A stretch of DNA of 64,000 nt from Firmicutes bacterium UBA2116 (lineage in GTDB: Bacteria; Bacillota; Clostridia; Tissierellales; Sedimentibacteraceae), in contig DCYG01000024.1 of assembly GCA_002331025.1 (NCBI GenBank), positions 1 through 64,000 on the forward strand, written 5' to 3'. Under the pieces are notes generated by a model. The model was not told the origin of the DNA and did no database searches. It saw only the letters and a program-made list of their open reading frames with translations. Positions 1-8,255 of the stretch are shown here, one piece after another. The first letter of the stretch is position 1. Each line of letters begins with the position of its first letter. The translations under genes were made by a program, and so were the position numbers.

Positions 1-65
1 AGTCCTCCCACCAGCTTAATGGGAAGTTCTCTGTAAGTCAGAGGAATGTCCCCAAATTAAATTAA

Positions 66-147
66 GGAAGAGTTCCCGAGTGGCTAAAGGGGACGGACTG
101 TAAATCCGTTGGCAACGCCTTCATTGGTTCGAATCCAATCTCTTCCA
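66..147 (+). tRNA. tRNA-Tyr (GTA)
   Basis: Cloverleaf with a 7-bp acceptor stem GGAAGAG/CTCTTCC, discriminator A, a long class II variable arm and anticodon loop CTGTAAA, so anticodon GTA. T-arm GGTTCGAATCC is intact. No encoded CCA. First of fourteen closely packed tRNA genes. Confidence 0.96.
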
Positions 148-156
148 TTAAAAGAT

Positions 157-228
157 GCGGAAGTGGCTCAGTGGTAGAGCATCGCCTTGCCAAGGCGAGG
201 GTCGCGAGTTCGAATCTCGTCTTCCGCT
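157..228 (+). tRNA. tRNA-Gly (GCC)
   Basis: Acceptor GCGGAAG/CTTCCGC, anticodon loop TTGCCAA (GCC), T-loop TTCGAAT. CCA not encoded. Nine bases after tRNA-Tyr. Confidence 0.96.
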
Positions 229-291
229 TATCCAATAAATAATAAAATAAAATATGAATACAAAAGTGAAATTCAATAACAATAGTATTAT

Positions 292-365
292 GCGGGTGTA
301 GCTCAATGGTAGAGCCCCAGCCTTCCAAGCTGGTCGCGAGGGTCCGATTCCCTTCACCCGCTCCA
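292..365 (+). tRNA. tRNA-Gly (TCC)
   Basis: Acceptor GCGGGTG/CACCCGC, anticodon loop CTTCCAA (TCC), T-loop TTCGATT-like (GTCCGATTCCC), CCA encoded. Second glycine isoacceptor in the cluster. Confidence 0.95.
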
Positions 366-375
366 CAATTACTGA

Positions 376-449
376 GCACCCATAGCTCAGATGGATAGAG
401 CAACGGACTTCTAATCCGTGTGCCGGGGGTTCGAATCCTCCTGGGTGCA
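376..449 (+). tRNA. tRNA-Arg (TCT)
   Basis: Acceptor GCACCCA/TGGGTGC with discriminator A, anticodon loop CTTCTAA (TCT), T-arm GGTTCGAATCC. CCA not encoded. Confidence 0.95.
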
Positions 450-456
450 TTACTTT

Positions 457-531
457 TGGGGTATCGCCAAGCGGTAAGGCACCAGACTCTGACTCTGGCA
501 TTCGTGGGTTCAAATCCTACTACCCCAGCCA
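457..531 (+). tRNA. tRNA-Gln (CTG)
   Basis: Acceptor TGGGGTA/TACCCCA, anticodon loop CTCTGAC (CTG), CCA encoded. Very similar to the tRNA-Gln(TTG) just downstream, so the two probably arose by duplication. Confidence 0.95.
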
Positions 532-562
532 ATAAATAGAAAAATAAAATATAAAGAGAAAT

Positions 563-637
563 TGGGATGTCGCCAAGCGGTAAGGCACTAGACTTTGACT
601 CTAGTATGCGTAGGTTCGAATCCTGCCATCCCAGCCA
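563..637 (+). tRNA. tRNA-Gln (TTG)
   Basis: Acceptor TGGGATG/CATCCCA, anticodon loop CTTTGAC (TTG), CCA encoded. Confidence 0.95.
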
Positions 638-651
638 ATTTAATTTAATAT

Positions 652-727
652 GATCCATTAGCTCAGCTGGCAGAGCACTTGACTTTTAATCAAGGTGTCC
701 GGCGTTCGAATCGCCGATGGATCACCA
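652..727 (+). tRNA. tRNA-Lys (TTT)
   Basis: Acceptor GATCCAT/ATGGATC, anticodon loop CTTTTAA (TTT), T-arm GCGTTCGAATCGC, CCA encoded. Confidence 0.95.
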
Positions 728-730
728 TTT

Positions 731-819
731 GGAGAGGTATCGAAGTGGTCATAACGAGGCGGTCTTGAAAACCGTTTGGGTGAAAGCCCGCGTGGGTTCG
801 AATCCCACCCTCTCCGCCA
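731..819 (+). tRNA. tRNA-Ser (TGA)
   Basis: Acceptor GGAGAGG/CCTCTCC, anticodon loop CTTGAAA (TGA), long class II variable arm, CCA encoded. Confidence 0.95.
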
Positions 820-897
820 AATATGCGACTAACGTCGCAGTGAATAATGAAAAGTGAACGATTAACAGTTAGCTGTTATATGTTTAATATTCATTAT

Positions 898-983
898 GGA
901 GAAGTACTCAAGTGGCCGAAGAGGCTCCCCTGCTAAGGGAGTAGATCTGCAAGGATGCGAGGGTTCAAATCCCTCCTTCTCCG
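898..983 (+). tRNA. tRNA-Ser (GCT)
   Basis: Acceptor GGAGAAG/CTTCTCC with discriminator G, anticodon loop CTGCTAA (GCT), long variable arm. CCA not encoded. Confidence 0.95.
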
Positions 984-1015
984 TTATGTACATAAATGTA
1001 CTGTGTATGAAATAT

Positions 1016-1089
1016 AGGGGATTGGTCAAGTGGCATGACAGTGGTCTCCAAAACCATTAGTGGGGGTTCGATTCCCTCATCCCCTGCCA
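1016..1089 (+). tRNA. tRNA-Trp (CCA)
   Basis: Acceptor AGGGGAT/ATCCCCT with discriminator G, anticodon loop CTCCAAA (CCA), 3' CCA encoded. Confidence 0.95.
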
Positions 1090-1099
1090 AAATAGGAAA

Positions 1100-1154
1100 G
1101 GGGACACACCTCTTTCTATCTGGGCAAGTCTCCGGAGGTTAGAGGAATGTCCTC
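1100..1154. repeat. REP-like stem-loop between tRNA genes
   Basis: GGGGACA-CA-CCTCT near 1100 pairs with AGAGG-AA-TGTCCTC at 1141-1154, giving a long imperfect hairpin. The 3' half is closely matched at 19-60 (both contain AGAGGAATGTCC), so a second copy begins before the window. Probably a dispersed palindromic repeat rather than a gene. Confidence 0.5.
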
Positions 1155-1163
1155 AATTATAGT

Positions 1164-1237
1164 CGGGGCGTAGCGCAGTTTGGTAGCGCATCTGGTTTGG
1201 GACCAGAGGGCCGCGGGTTCAAATCCTGCCGCCCCGA
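1164..1237 (+). tRNA. tRNA-Pro (TGG)
   Basis: Acceptor CGGGGCG/CGCCCCG with discriminator A, anticodon loop TTTGGGA (TGG). CCA not encoded. Confidence 0.95.
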
Positions 1238-1241
1238 TTAA

Positions 1242-1318
<77 letters not shown>

Positions 1319-1343
1319 TATATATACCAAAACATATTGTTTT

Positions 1344-1417
1344 GGGCCTTTAGCTCAGTTGGTTAGAGCGCCCGGCTCATAACCGGTAGGTCCAAGGTTC
1401 GAGTCCTTGAAGGCCCA
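1344..1417 (+). tRNA. tRNA-Met (CAT), elongator type
   Basis: Acceptor GGGCCTT/AAGGCCC with a fully paired first base pair, anticodon loop CTCATAA (CAT). The paired 1-72 position argues against the initiator. A tRNA-Ile2 with modified C34 is the other possibility for a CAT anticodon, but the sequence resembles elongator Met. Confidence 0.88.
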
Positions 1418-1423
1418 TTCCAT

Positions 1424-1496
1424 GCCCAGATAGCTCAGTCGGTAGAGCAGGAGACTGAAAATCTCCGTGTCCGTGGTTCGATTCCGCGTTTGGGCA
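1424..1496 (+). tRNA. tRNA-Phe (GAA)
   Basis: Acceptor GCCCAGA/TTTGGGC (one G-T pair), discriminator A, anticodon loop CTGAAAA (GAA). Last tRNA of the cluster. The insertion sequence begins six bases downstream, so no native terminator remains visible. Confidence 0.94.
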
Positions 1497-1502
1497 TTAA
1501 AA

Positions 1503-3354
1503 AATGACAAAGACAGAGGGACGCTTCGGGATCAGTGAAAAAGTATCCCTTTTTTTCGATAAAAATTGATAGGTTAACAATATTTTAGATTATGATTAAA
1601 AATACCAATTTTAAAACTAAATATACAAAATTTAAGGGTAGCTATTGCAGCTATCCTCTTTATGTTAACCGCTATTGCTGATAATTTAGATTGTAAGGAT
1701 ACGCTAAATAAACCATATCCTCTTGCACGACACAGTCCATGAAGTCTTTTAAGCTCTGCATTCTTACCTTCTATTGATGCTCTCTTTTTATATTTTTCCA
1801 GGTATTCTTCTGTCTTTTGATATTGTGCTATTTCATAGAATTCAGTAGTATTTAATCCTATCTGAAGTATTTTTCTTGCACTCTTTTTAGCACATTCATT
1901 ATGCTTAGGACAATTTTTACATTGTGTTAGTTCAAAGTAATATTTATATCCTTCTTTATCTTTTCCTGATTTTCTTTTAGCCTTATAATATTTCTTTTTT
2001 ACAGTTGTATTTCCTTGATTACACTGCCATTCGTCAGAATCTTTATTATATGAATATTCGCTCTCATCAATTCTATATACAGATTCACTTACTGGTATAT
2101 ATGCCTTAGCTTTAATCTCTTTAATAATATTTAATATTGGTTTTCTAAAATATGCCTTGTCTCCAAAAAATTCATTTATCTTTATCCCAGATTTCAATGT
2201 TTCATCTATCATTTCTTTGACATAAGTTCCATCTACATACGCCCCGTCTGCTGTTCTTACTGATGTTATTATTCTTTCATCTGTTGTCATAACAAATTCT
2301 GTTTTATATCCATAGAAATCTTGCGTATGGCTTTTACGACCTACTCTTGCATCTTCATCTATTATTGAACGAATACCTTTTTGATTTAAAAATTTAGGAT
2401 CATTTAATATTTCCTTTGACTTATTGATAATTTCTTTTGTTTGAGAATATTGATTGATAACTTCCGTTTTTTTCTCAACCTTTTCTATCACAGTTTCTAA
2501 GTATTCCTTCATTACCTTTTTAGCTTCTTTATGATCTTCAATTTCCTTGTAGTTTGGAACTTCTGGAATGTTTTCTAAAACACCATTATTCTCTTCATAT
2601 GTTTTAATTATTTTTCTTGCTAAATGCTTCATTAATCTTTCGGGAGTTTTCTTTATTGTATTTGCTTCAACGTGAGTTGCATCTATGCTTACACTTATTC
2701 CCTTAATTATGTTTTTCTCAACACATTGTCTTACAATTTCTGTAATTATTTCATCTAATGTATATTCTTCGAGACGCTGTGTTCTGAATTTTGATAGCAA
2801 GCTTTTATCTGGCAACTCCTCTTCTGGATTAATTCCAATAAAGTACATATATGCTATATTTAAGCGAGCCTCTTCGATAACCTTCTCATCTGATAGCATG
2901 TACAAGTATTGAATAAAAAGTAATTTGCACATCATCTCAGGTTCCTTTGCTGGTCTTCCAAAGTTCTTGCAATAGCTTTCTTCTAGCAGCTTATTGATAA
3001 AACTAAAATCTACTACAGAATTTATTATTTTTAGTATATGATTTTCTGGAATTTTATTGTATAATATTGAGTATAGAGACATTTGCTTTTGCTCTTGTCT
3101 TAACATGATAAAGCCCCCTTGGTTTATGTTTTGTTGGTACTTACATTATACCATAATATGGGGCTTTTATCAATTGAATATATTGAAATTTCAAGTAATT
3201 TTACGCTTGTTTACACCTTGGTTATGTATGTATTAAAAAAGATAATTGAATTCTATATCCAATTATCTTCATTTATTTTTGACTTTTTCACTAGTCCCGG
3301 ACGCTTCACTTGTCCGAATGGACATGGCGAAGCGTCCCTCTGTCTTTGTCATTT
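1503..3354 (-). mobile_element. IS1182-type insertion sequence, complete
   Basis: An element of about 1.85 kb bounded by 27-bp perfect terminal inverted repeats (1503-1529 and 3328-3354; outer end AAATGACAAAGACAGAGGG). It holds one transposase gene on the minus strand. Just inside the right end, 3298-3336 forms a strong hairpin built on GGACGCTTC/GAAGCGTCC, echoing the repeat sequence. No clear target-site duplication is seen. Both ends and the transposase look intact, so it may still be mobile. Confidence 0.85.
1574..3106 (-). CDS. IS1182 family transposase
   Basis: A 510-residue DDE transposase that would cut and join the ends of the surrounding element. The N-terminal region (about 20-125) is of the DUF772 type. 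Catalytic candidates are D142 in SIDATHVEA, D316 in FFGDKAYF and E446 in ASIEGKNAE. Before the last motif is a Cys cluster CKNCPKHNEC (396-405) typical of this family. The chosen ATG follows AAGGGGG at good spacing. The frame is open throughout and length is normal for the family. The gene points toward the tRNA cluster. Confidence 0.93.
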   Translation of the reverse strand: MLRQEQKQMSLYSILYNKIPENHILKIINSVVDFSFINKLLEESYCKNFGRPAKEPEMMCKLLFIQYLYMLSDEKVIEEARLNIAYMYFIGINPEEELPDKSLLSKFRTQRLEEYTLDEIITEIVRQCVEKNIIKGISVSIDATHVEANTIKKTPERLMKHLARKIIKTYEENNGVLENIPEVPNYKEIEDHKEAKKVMKEYLETVIEKVEKKTEVINQYSQTKEIINKSKEILNDPKFLNQKGIRSIIDEDARVGRKSHTQDFYGYKTEFVMTTDERIITSVRTADGAYVDGTYVKEMIDETLKSGIKINEFFGDKAYFRKPILNIIKEIKAKAYIPVSESVYRIDESEYSYNKDSDEWQCNQGNTTVKKKYYKAKRKSGKDKEGYKYYFELTQCKNCPKHNECAKKSARKILQIGLNTTEFYEIAQYQKTEEYLEKYKKRASIEGKNAELKRLHGLCRARGYGLFSVSLQSKLSAIAVNIKRIAAIATLKFCIFSFKIGIFNHNLKYC

Positions 3355-4317
3355 GCTAAATACATTATTTAAAATATGGCTTATAATTGTTACTACATTA
3401 TTATTAAATATGTTATCATTAAATTTGATTGGTATAAGATTCTTTTTAATTCCTTCAATTGCACTGTAAGCTTTTACATTGTAATCCGTATTGTCAATAA
3501 AATAAAATTCGCTGATTTTATTATCTGAATAAAAACCCAAAGGTATCCGAATTTCAATTTTTGAAACTTTATTATTAATATTTATATTGAAATTTATGCT
3601 GTTATGGATATAAGCAGTTTTATGGCTTGCAGTAATGTTATATTTACAAATTAAAGTATCTTTTTTGATAGAAATATCATCGTTTATTATATAGGCTATA
3701 AAATCATTAAAGAATAATACAGCATCATAAAGAGAGATTATTCGATTATACAATATAGGAAGATTATATACATCTTCATAGTTATGTTGAAGTATAAGAG
3801 ATGAAAATTCTTTTCTGGGTTCTATACGAAATGCTTCATACAATGTGATTATATCTTTACCGCATAAGGTATCATCTCTTTTTATATTAAAATAATTTTC
3901 AATTGTCTTAAGTTTTAAATCTCTTGTCTCGATTTTGTTTTTTAACTGCCTGATTAAAGAATATAAATCTATTTTAATAAAGCTGTTAAAATCAAAATTA
4001 ATGTTATAATTTTGTAATTTGTATTCTAAAAATGGCAAATCAAAGCTATTACCGTTGTAGGTTATTATATATTTTTTAGTTTTAATTAAATCTTTAAGAT
4101 ATTTAAGAGCTTCTTGTTCATCTATTTTATACTCACAGAATATTTGATGTATTTTATAGCTTCCTTCTTCATGCAATAATATTGTTATAGAAATTATGTT
4201 TGAATAAACACGTGATAAGCCGGTTGACTCTATATCAATAAAGAATGCTTCTTTAAATAAGTTATTTAAATCCGATTTAATGTCTTTGTATTTCACTTCA
4301 TTGGTATTTATTATCAT
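3349..4317 (-). CDS. RNase H-like 3'-5' exonuclease domain protein (YprB-like)
   Basis: A 322-residue protein with the DnaQ/RNase H-like exonuclease fold (PF13482 type). The metal-binding motif appears as FIDIESTGLS, followed by YNGNSFDLPFLEYK and a later YEDVYNL, which match Exo I, II and III. The start is the ATG at 4317 because AGGAG lies five bases upstream; the GTG at 4359 lacks such a site. The stop codon TGA (3349-3351) lies inside the terminal repeat of the insertion sequence. Rejoining the flanks would give a TAA almost at the same place, so little or no C-terminus seems lost. Exact substrate is unknown. Confidence 0.75.
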   Translation of the reverse strand: MIINTNEVKYKDIKSDLNNLFKEAFFIDIESTGLSRVYSNIISITILLHEEGSYKIHQIFCEYKIDEQEALKYLKDLIKTKKYIITYNGNSFDLPFLEYKLQNYNINFDFNSFIKIDLYSLIRQLKNKIETRDLKLKTIENYFNIKRDDTLCGKDIITLYEAFRIEPRKEFSSLILQHNYEDVYNLPILYNRIISLYDAVLFFNDFIAYIINDDISIKKDTLICKYNITASHKTAYIHNSINFNININNKVSKIEIRIPLGFYSDNKISEFYFIDNTDYNVKAYSAIEGIKKNLIPIKFNDNIFNNNVVTIISHILNNVFSK

Positions 4318-4367
4318 TTTTTCTCCTGATATGCTTGTACAAAATTCTTTATTTACCACCTAATTTC

Positions 4368-4376
4368 TGGTAAAAT
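4368..4376 (+). promoter_or_regulatory. Extended -10 promoter element for comEC
   Basis: TGGTAAAAT matches an extended -10 (TGnTATAAT-like). No good -35 is present. A start near 4383 would put the transcript end almost at the comEC start codon. The same TGGTAAAAT lies upstream of hflX. Confidence 0.35.
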
Positions 4377-4379
4377 GGT

Positions 4380-6743
4380 GTGAGGTGTGTTGTGTATATA
4401 ATAATTTCTTTGTTTTTTACTTATGCAATGGGAGTTATATCGTATGAGTTCGGATTTTTCAGCTATATGTTTATAGCAGTTTTTGCTTTGCTTTTTTTTA
4501 ACTCCTACTGCACTAAGAAATATATCTTCAATATTGTTATTATTACATTTTTAATTTTATCATTTATTAATTGTTATTACAATTCTATTTCAAAATTAGC
4601 ACAATATATTGATGAAAATATTGAAATAACAGCTAAAATCAAAGACAAAAATATATCTGAGTCGAGCTATTCAAGCTATAATGCTTCTATAATAAGCATA
4701 AACGATACAATTTTACCTGATGATGAAAACACAATCATATATATTGATAAAAAATATGACGTTAAAGGAAACAGTATTATTAAAGCAAAAGCTAATGTTG
4801 CTGACATCAATATCAGCAAAAATAGACTATTATTCAATTATAAAAATTATTTACGGTCTAAGAAAATAAGTGCTGTAGTCTTTGCAGAGGGCAATATAAC
4901 AACAATTAAAGAAAATTACTCATATCTTAACAATATATCTTCTAATTTTAAAAATTATGCTGAAAGAACGTTTTATAATTCGCTAAGTGACAGCAATGCA
5001 GATATAATTCTGTCTATTTTATTAGGTAACGTAGATTATTTAGACGAGAATTTTTATGATAATGTAAAAACAATGGGGTTGGCTCATATTTTTGCTGTTT
5101 CAGGAACTCATATCGTTCTTTTATATGGCTTTCTGTTAACAGTACTCAAGTATTGCAACCTAAACAGAAGGCTACGGTTGATTATTACTTGGATAATAAT
5201 ATGGTTTTATGGATTTTTAATCGGTTTTCCAATTTCAGTAATGAGGACACTTGTTATGTTTACCCTGCTGTTTGGAGCAGAAATCTTTTACAGAAAGTAC
5301 AGCTCATTAAACGCCATTGGAGTAGCTGCTCTTATATTAACTATATACAACCCATTCTGGATATTTGATGCGGGATTTTTATTATCCTTTTCTGCGGCAT
5401 TAAGCATAATAGTATGCAATAAATACATTTTAAAAAATGTTCAAACGAAAAACACCATTATAAGGCTAATATATTTATACTTATTCCTTATGCTGTTTAC
5501 GTTGCCGGTTATAGCTTATTTTTTTAATTATGTTCCTGTTATGGGAATTGTATATAATATGCTTTTATTACCGATTTTCACGGTATTAATGATTTATGGG
5601 TTTATACTTTTAATATTTAACGGTACTATTTCTTTCTTATTGATAGTTCCATTCAGGATTTTCGATTATCTTTTATACAGCCTAAGATATGCCGTGAGTT
5701 TTACGGAGAAATTTGGCTTTAACGGATTTACTATACAAACTATGTCCATTTCCTTAATAGTTTTCTTTTATATTATGATTATTTTTATGATATATGTATA
5801 TAACAATAATAATTCTCCTATAAAGAAAAGTGGTATTTATACTTTAATTGTCATGTATATAGTTACATTTATGACACCTTCAAATAACTTCCTTTATATA
5901 AATGTAGCAGATGCGGGGCAGGGGTTATTCACACACGTTAAATACAAAGATACCGACTTAATAATAGACTGCGGAAGCTCTAATAATGGAAATTTTGGTC
6001 AATATATTGTTCTGCCTTATTTTATTAAAAGGGGAGTTAATCAAATTGACGGCGTGTTTATCAGTCATTGGGATAGTGATCATTATTCAGGCTTAAATGA
6101 TCTTTTAAACAGTAAAATAAAGGTGAGTAATATATTTGCTCCAATTGCCAGCGATGAAATAAATAAAGATATAAGCATATTAAATAATGGAATGAGTTAC
6201 AGGATAGATGATAAATTAAATATTGATATTTTATGGCCTGAAAAAGACATTACAGCAGATAAAACAAATAATACTTCACTGGTTATGCTGATTAATTATA
6301 ATAATAAAAAAATTTTATTTACCGGTGATATAGAAAAAGAAGTAGAAAACATTATTATCAACGATATTCCTGATATTGACATTTTGCTGGTACCTCACCA
6401 CGGCAGCTCAACATCTTCGTCTGACGAATTTGTATATAAAAGTAACCCCGAAATTGCAGTTTTCAGCTACGGTAAGAATAAGTACGGTATACCAAACAAA
6501 GAAGTAATAGAAAGATATAAAAATGAAAAAAGCTTAATTTTATCAACATATAATCATGGCGAAATTAATTTTGTTTTAAAAGGCGATAAAATATATTATA
6601 ATACTTATATGAGTACAAAATCTGAAAGTTATTATGAACTGTATTTTTTAGGTTTTACAACAAAATTAACGGCATTTTGTATACTTTTAATATACATATT
6701 TAAATACAAGGGAGAAGTCTATGAGCTACAAAATTATTTCTGA
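4380..6743 (+). CDS. comEC: DNA internalization competence protein ComEC/Rec2
   Basis: A 787-residue polytopic membrane protein forming the DNA-uptake channel in competent cells. N-terminal hydrophobic segments are followed by the ComEC membrane domain (about 190-480, with LAHIFAVSGTHIVLLYG) and a C-terminal metallo-beta-lactamase domain (from about 505, with DAGQG, ISHWDSDHYSGL and VPHHGSS) that may degrade the non-transported strand. Start is uncertain: GTG at 4380, or GTG at 4392, which has AGGTG just upstream. It overlaps holA by 23 bp, the gene order known from Bacillus. Whether the host is naturally competent is not shown. Confidence 0.92.
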   Translation: MRCVVYIIISLFFTYAMGVISYEFGFFSYMFIAVFALLFFNSYCTKKYIFNIVIITFLILSFINCYYNSISKLAQYIDENIEITAKIKDKNISESSYSSYNASIISINDTILPDDENTIIYIDKKYDVKGNSIIKAKANVADINISKNRLLFNYKNYLRSKKISAVVFAEGNITTIKENYSYLNNISSNFKNYAERTFYNSLSDSNADIILSILLGNVDYLDENFYDNVKTMGLAHIFAVSGTHIVLLYGFLLTVLKYCNLNRRLRLIITWIIIWFYGFLIGFPISVMRTLVMFTLLFGAEIFYRKYSSLNAIGVAALILTIYNPFWIFDAGFLLSFSAALSIIVCNKYILKNVQTKNTIIRLIYLYLFLMLFTLPVIAYFFNYVPVMGIVYNMLLLPIFTVLMIYGFILLIFNGTISFLLIVPFRIFDYLLYSLRYAVSFTEKFGFNGFTIQTMSISLIVFFYIMIIFMIYVYNNNNSPIKKSGIYTLIVMYIVTFMTPSNNFLYINVADAGQGLFTHVKYKDTDLIIDCGSSNNGNFGQYIVLPYFIKRGVNQIDGVFISHWDSDHYSGLNDLLNSKIKVSNIFAPIASDEINKDISILNNGMSYRIDDKLNIDILWPEKDITADKTNNTSLVMLINYNNKKILFTGDIEKEVENIIINDIPDIDILLVPHHGSSTSSSDEFVYKSNPEIAVFSYGKNKYGIPNKEVIERYKNEKSLILSTYNHGEINFVLKGDKIYYNTYMSTKSESYYELYFLGFTTKLTAFCILLIYIFKYKGEVYELQNYF

Positions 6744-7755
6744 TACACTCAAGAAATCAAAAATACCAAACTTTGTTCTCATTTATGGAACAGAAGATTA
6801 TTTAATAGATACAGCAGTGAAAAATATAAAGAAAAAATTTATTGATGAAAATTATGAAAGTATGAATTACAAAGAATTTGAAAAAATAGAGAACAATTTT
6901 TCGGACTTCTATGAATTTTCCACTACATATCCTTTTATATCTGAAAAAAAGCTTTGTGTAATAAGGGAAGCGAATTTTTTAACATCTACAGGAAGCTTAA
7001 ATAAAACTGATGAAGAACAGTTTTATAAAATTTTAGACGAAGGTTCCGATTCTTGTATAAATGTATTCTTATTAAAGGATAAGAAACCTGATTCAAGGAA
7101 AAAAATTGTCAAGAGATTTAAAGAAAACAATGCAATTTTTGAAATAAATAAATTGAATGAGCAGGAGCTGTCCAAGTATATTTCAGATAAATTTAAGAGC
7201 AACAGTTTAAATATTAATTTAAGTCTTGCTAATTATATAGCCAATAATTCAGGATATTTAGAATATGAAAGCACGGTTAATCTTTACCATATCAACAATG
7301 AAATAGATAAAATATCATCCTTTAAAAGGGGATATAATGAAGTATTAATGGAGGACGTTGATAATTTATTGATTAAGTCGTCGGAAAGCAATGTTTTTAA
7401 GCTTATTGATAATATATGCGATGGCAATAAAGAGCAGGCATTCGGTATATTGAATGATATGCTTTTAAACAATACCCCCGAGCAGGTCATAATTCATATG
7501 ATAATACGGCAGTACAGAATGCTTTACCAATACGTTATTTTAAGTAATAAAGGATATAGCTTCAATGAAATAATGAGTAAAATGAAATTGAAAAGCTTCG
7601 TAGCCAACAAGCTTTCAAAACAAACAAGGAGCCTAAAACCGGAAAAAATAGAATATTATTTAGAAAAAATTCTTGAAATTGATAAGAAAATAAAGACCGG
7701 GGAAATTGAAAGCCGCATAGGACTTGAATTGATTACAAATGGAATTATAACATAA
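6721..7755 (+). CDS. holA: DNA polymerase III subunit delta
   Basis: A 344-residue clamp-loader subunit that opens the beta sliding clamp on DNA. The N-terminus shows the AAA+-like delta signature (FVLIYGTEDYLID, residues 17-29), with no functional Walker A, as expected for delta. The C-terminal part contains the conserved IIRQYRMLYQ collar-domain helix. The ATG follows GGGAG and lies inside the end of comEC in another frame, which implies translational coupling. Length is normal. Confidence 0.95.
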   Translation: MSYKIISDTLKKSKIPNFVLIYGTEDYLIDTAVKNIKKKFIDENYESMNYKEFEKIENNFSDFYEFSTTYPFISEKKLCVIREANFLTSTGSLNKTDEEQFYKILDEGSDSCINVFLLKDKKPDSRKKIVKRFKENNAIFEINKLNEQELSKYISDKFKSNSLNINLSLANYIANNSGYLEYESTVNLYHINNEIDKISSFKRGYNEVLMEDVDNLLIKSSESNVFKLIDNICDGNKEQAFGILNDMLLNNTPEQVIIHMIIRQYRMLYQYVILSNKGYSFNEIMSKMKLKSFVANKLSKQTRSLKPEKIEYYLEKILEIDKKIKTGEIESRIGLELITNGIIT

Positions 7756-7780
7756 GCAGTCAAGCAACACAAATTTGCAT

Positions 7781-7809
7781 AAAAAAAACCGGTGAAGCCG
7801 GTTATTTTT
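7781..7809. terminator. Terminator between holA and rpsT
   Basis: Stem AACCGG/CCGGTT (7787-7792 and 7798-7803) with a 5-base loop, preceded by an A run and followed by T-rich sequence. It can serve both converging genes. Confidence 0.85.
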
Positions 7810-7810
7810 G

Positions 7811-8074
7811 TTATGCTGCTTTATTTAATTTAAGAGTTAATCTGCTAACCTTTCTTGCTGCTGCATTCTTATGAATGGTATTCTTTGCAGCTGCTTGGTA
7901 TAATTTTTTCTCGCACATTACCAATAATTCTTTAGCAAGATCATAATTTCCTTCAGTTATCGCTTTTTCAAATTTCTTTATATATGTTTTGATTTCAGAT
8001 TTTCTGCTCTTATTTACTTCAGTTTTCTTATTTATAACTAAAATTCTTTTCTTTGCAGATTTAATATTTGCCAA
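7811..8074 (-). CDS. rpsT: 30S ribosomal protein S20
   Basis: An 87-residue, very basic primary 16S rRNA-binding protein. The N-terminus MANIKSAKKR and the C-terminal AARKVSRLTLKL are diagnostic for S20. The start is the TTG at 8074, since TAAGGAGG is eight bases upstream; the upstream in-frame GTG overlaps that ribosome-binding site. Convergent with holA and divergent from gpr, as in Bacillus. Confidence 0.96.
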   Translation of the reverse strand: MANIKSAKKRILVINKKTEVNKSRKSEIKTYIKKFEKAITEGNYDLAKELLVMCEKKLYQAAAKNTIHKNAAARKVSRLTLKLNKAA

Positions 8075-8197
8075 AGTATTCACCTCCTTAGTGTTCTATT
8101 ATAAGCCATTAATTATTTTAGCACATAATTATCATTATTTCAACATTTTTGACAGCAAATCAATTATACAGTCAAATTATATAAAAATCAAGTAAAA

Positions 8198-8227
8198 AGA
8201 ATAAAAAAATTTAAAAAATCAATAATA
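8198..8227 (+). promoter_or_regulatory. Candidate sigma-G-type promoter for gpr
   Basis: AGAATA (8198-8203) and CAATAATA (8220-8227) with 16 bases between them resemble the forespore sigma-F/G pattern (TGAATA, CATACTA). gpr is forespore-expressed in known spore formers. The match is weak and the region is very AT-rich. Confidence 0.3.
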
Positions 8228-8255
8228 AATTTAATATTGAATTATGGAGGTCACA

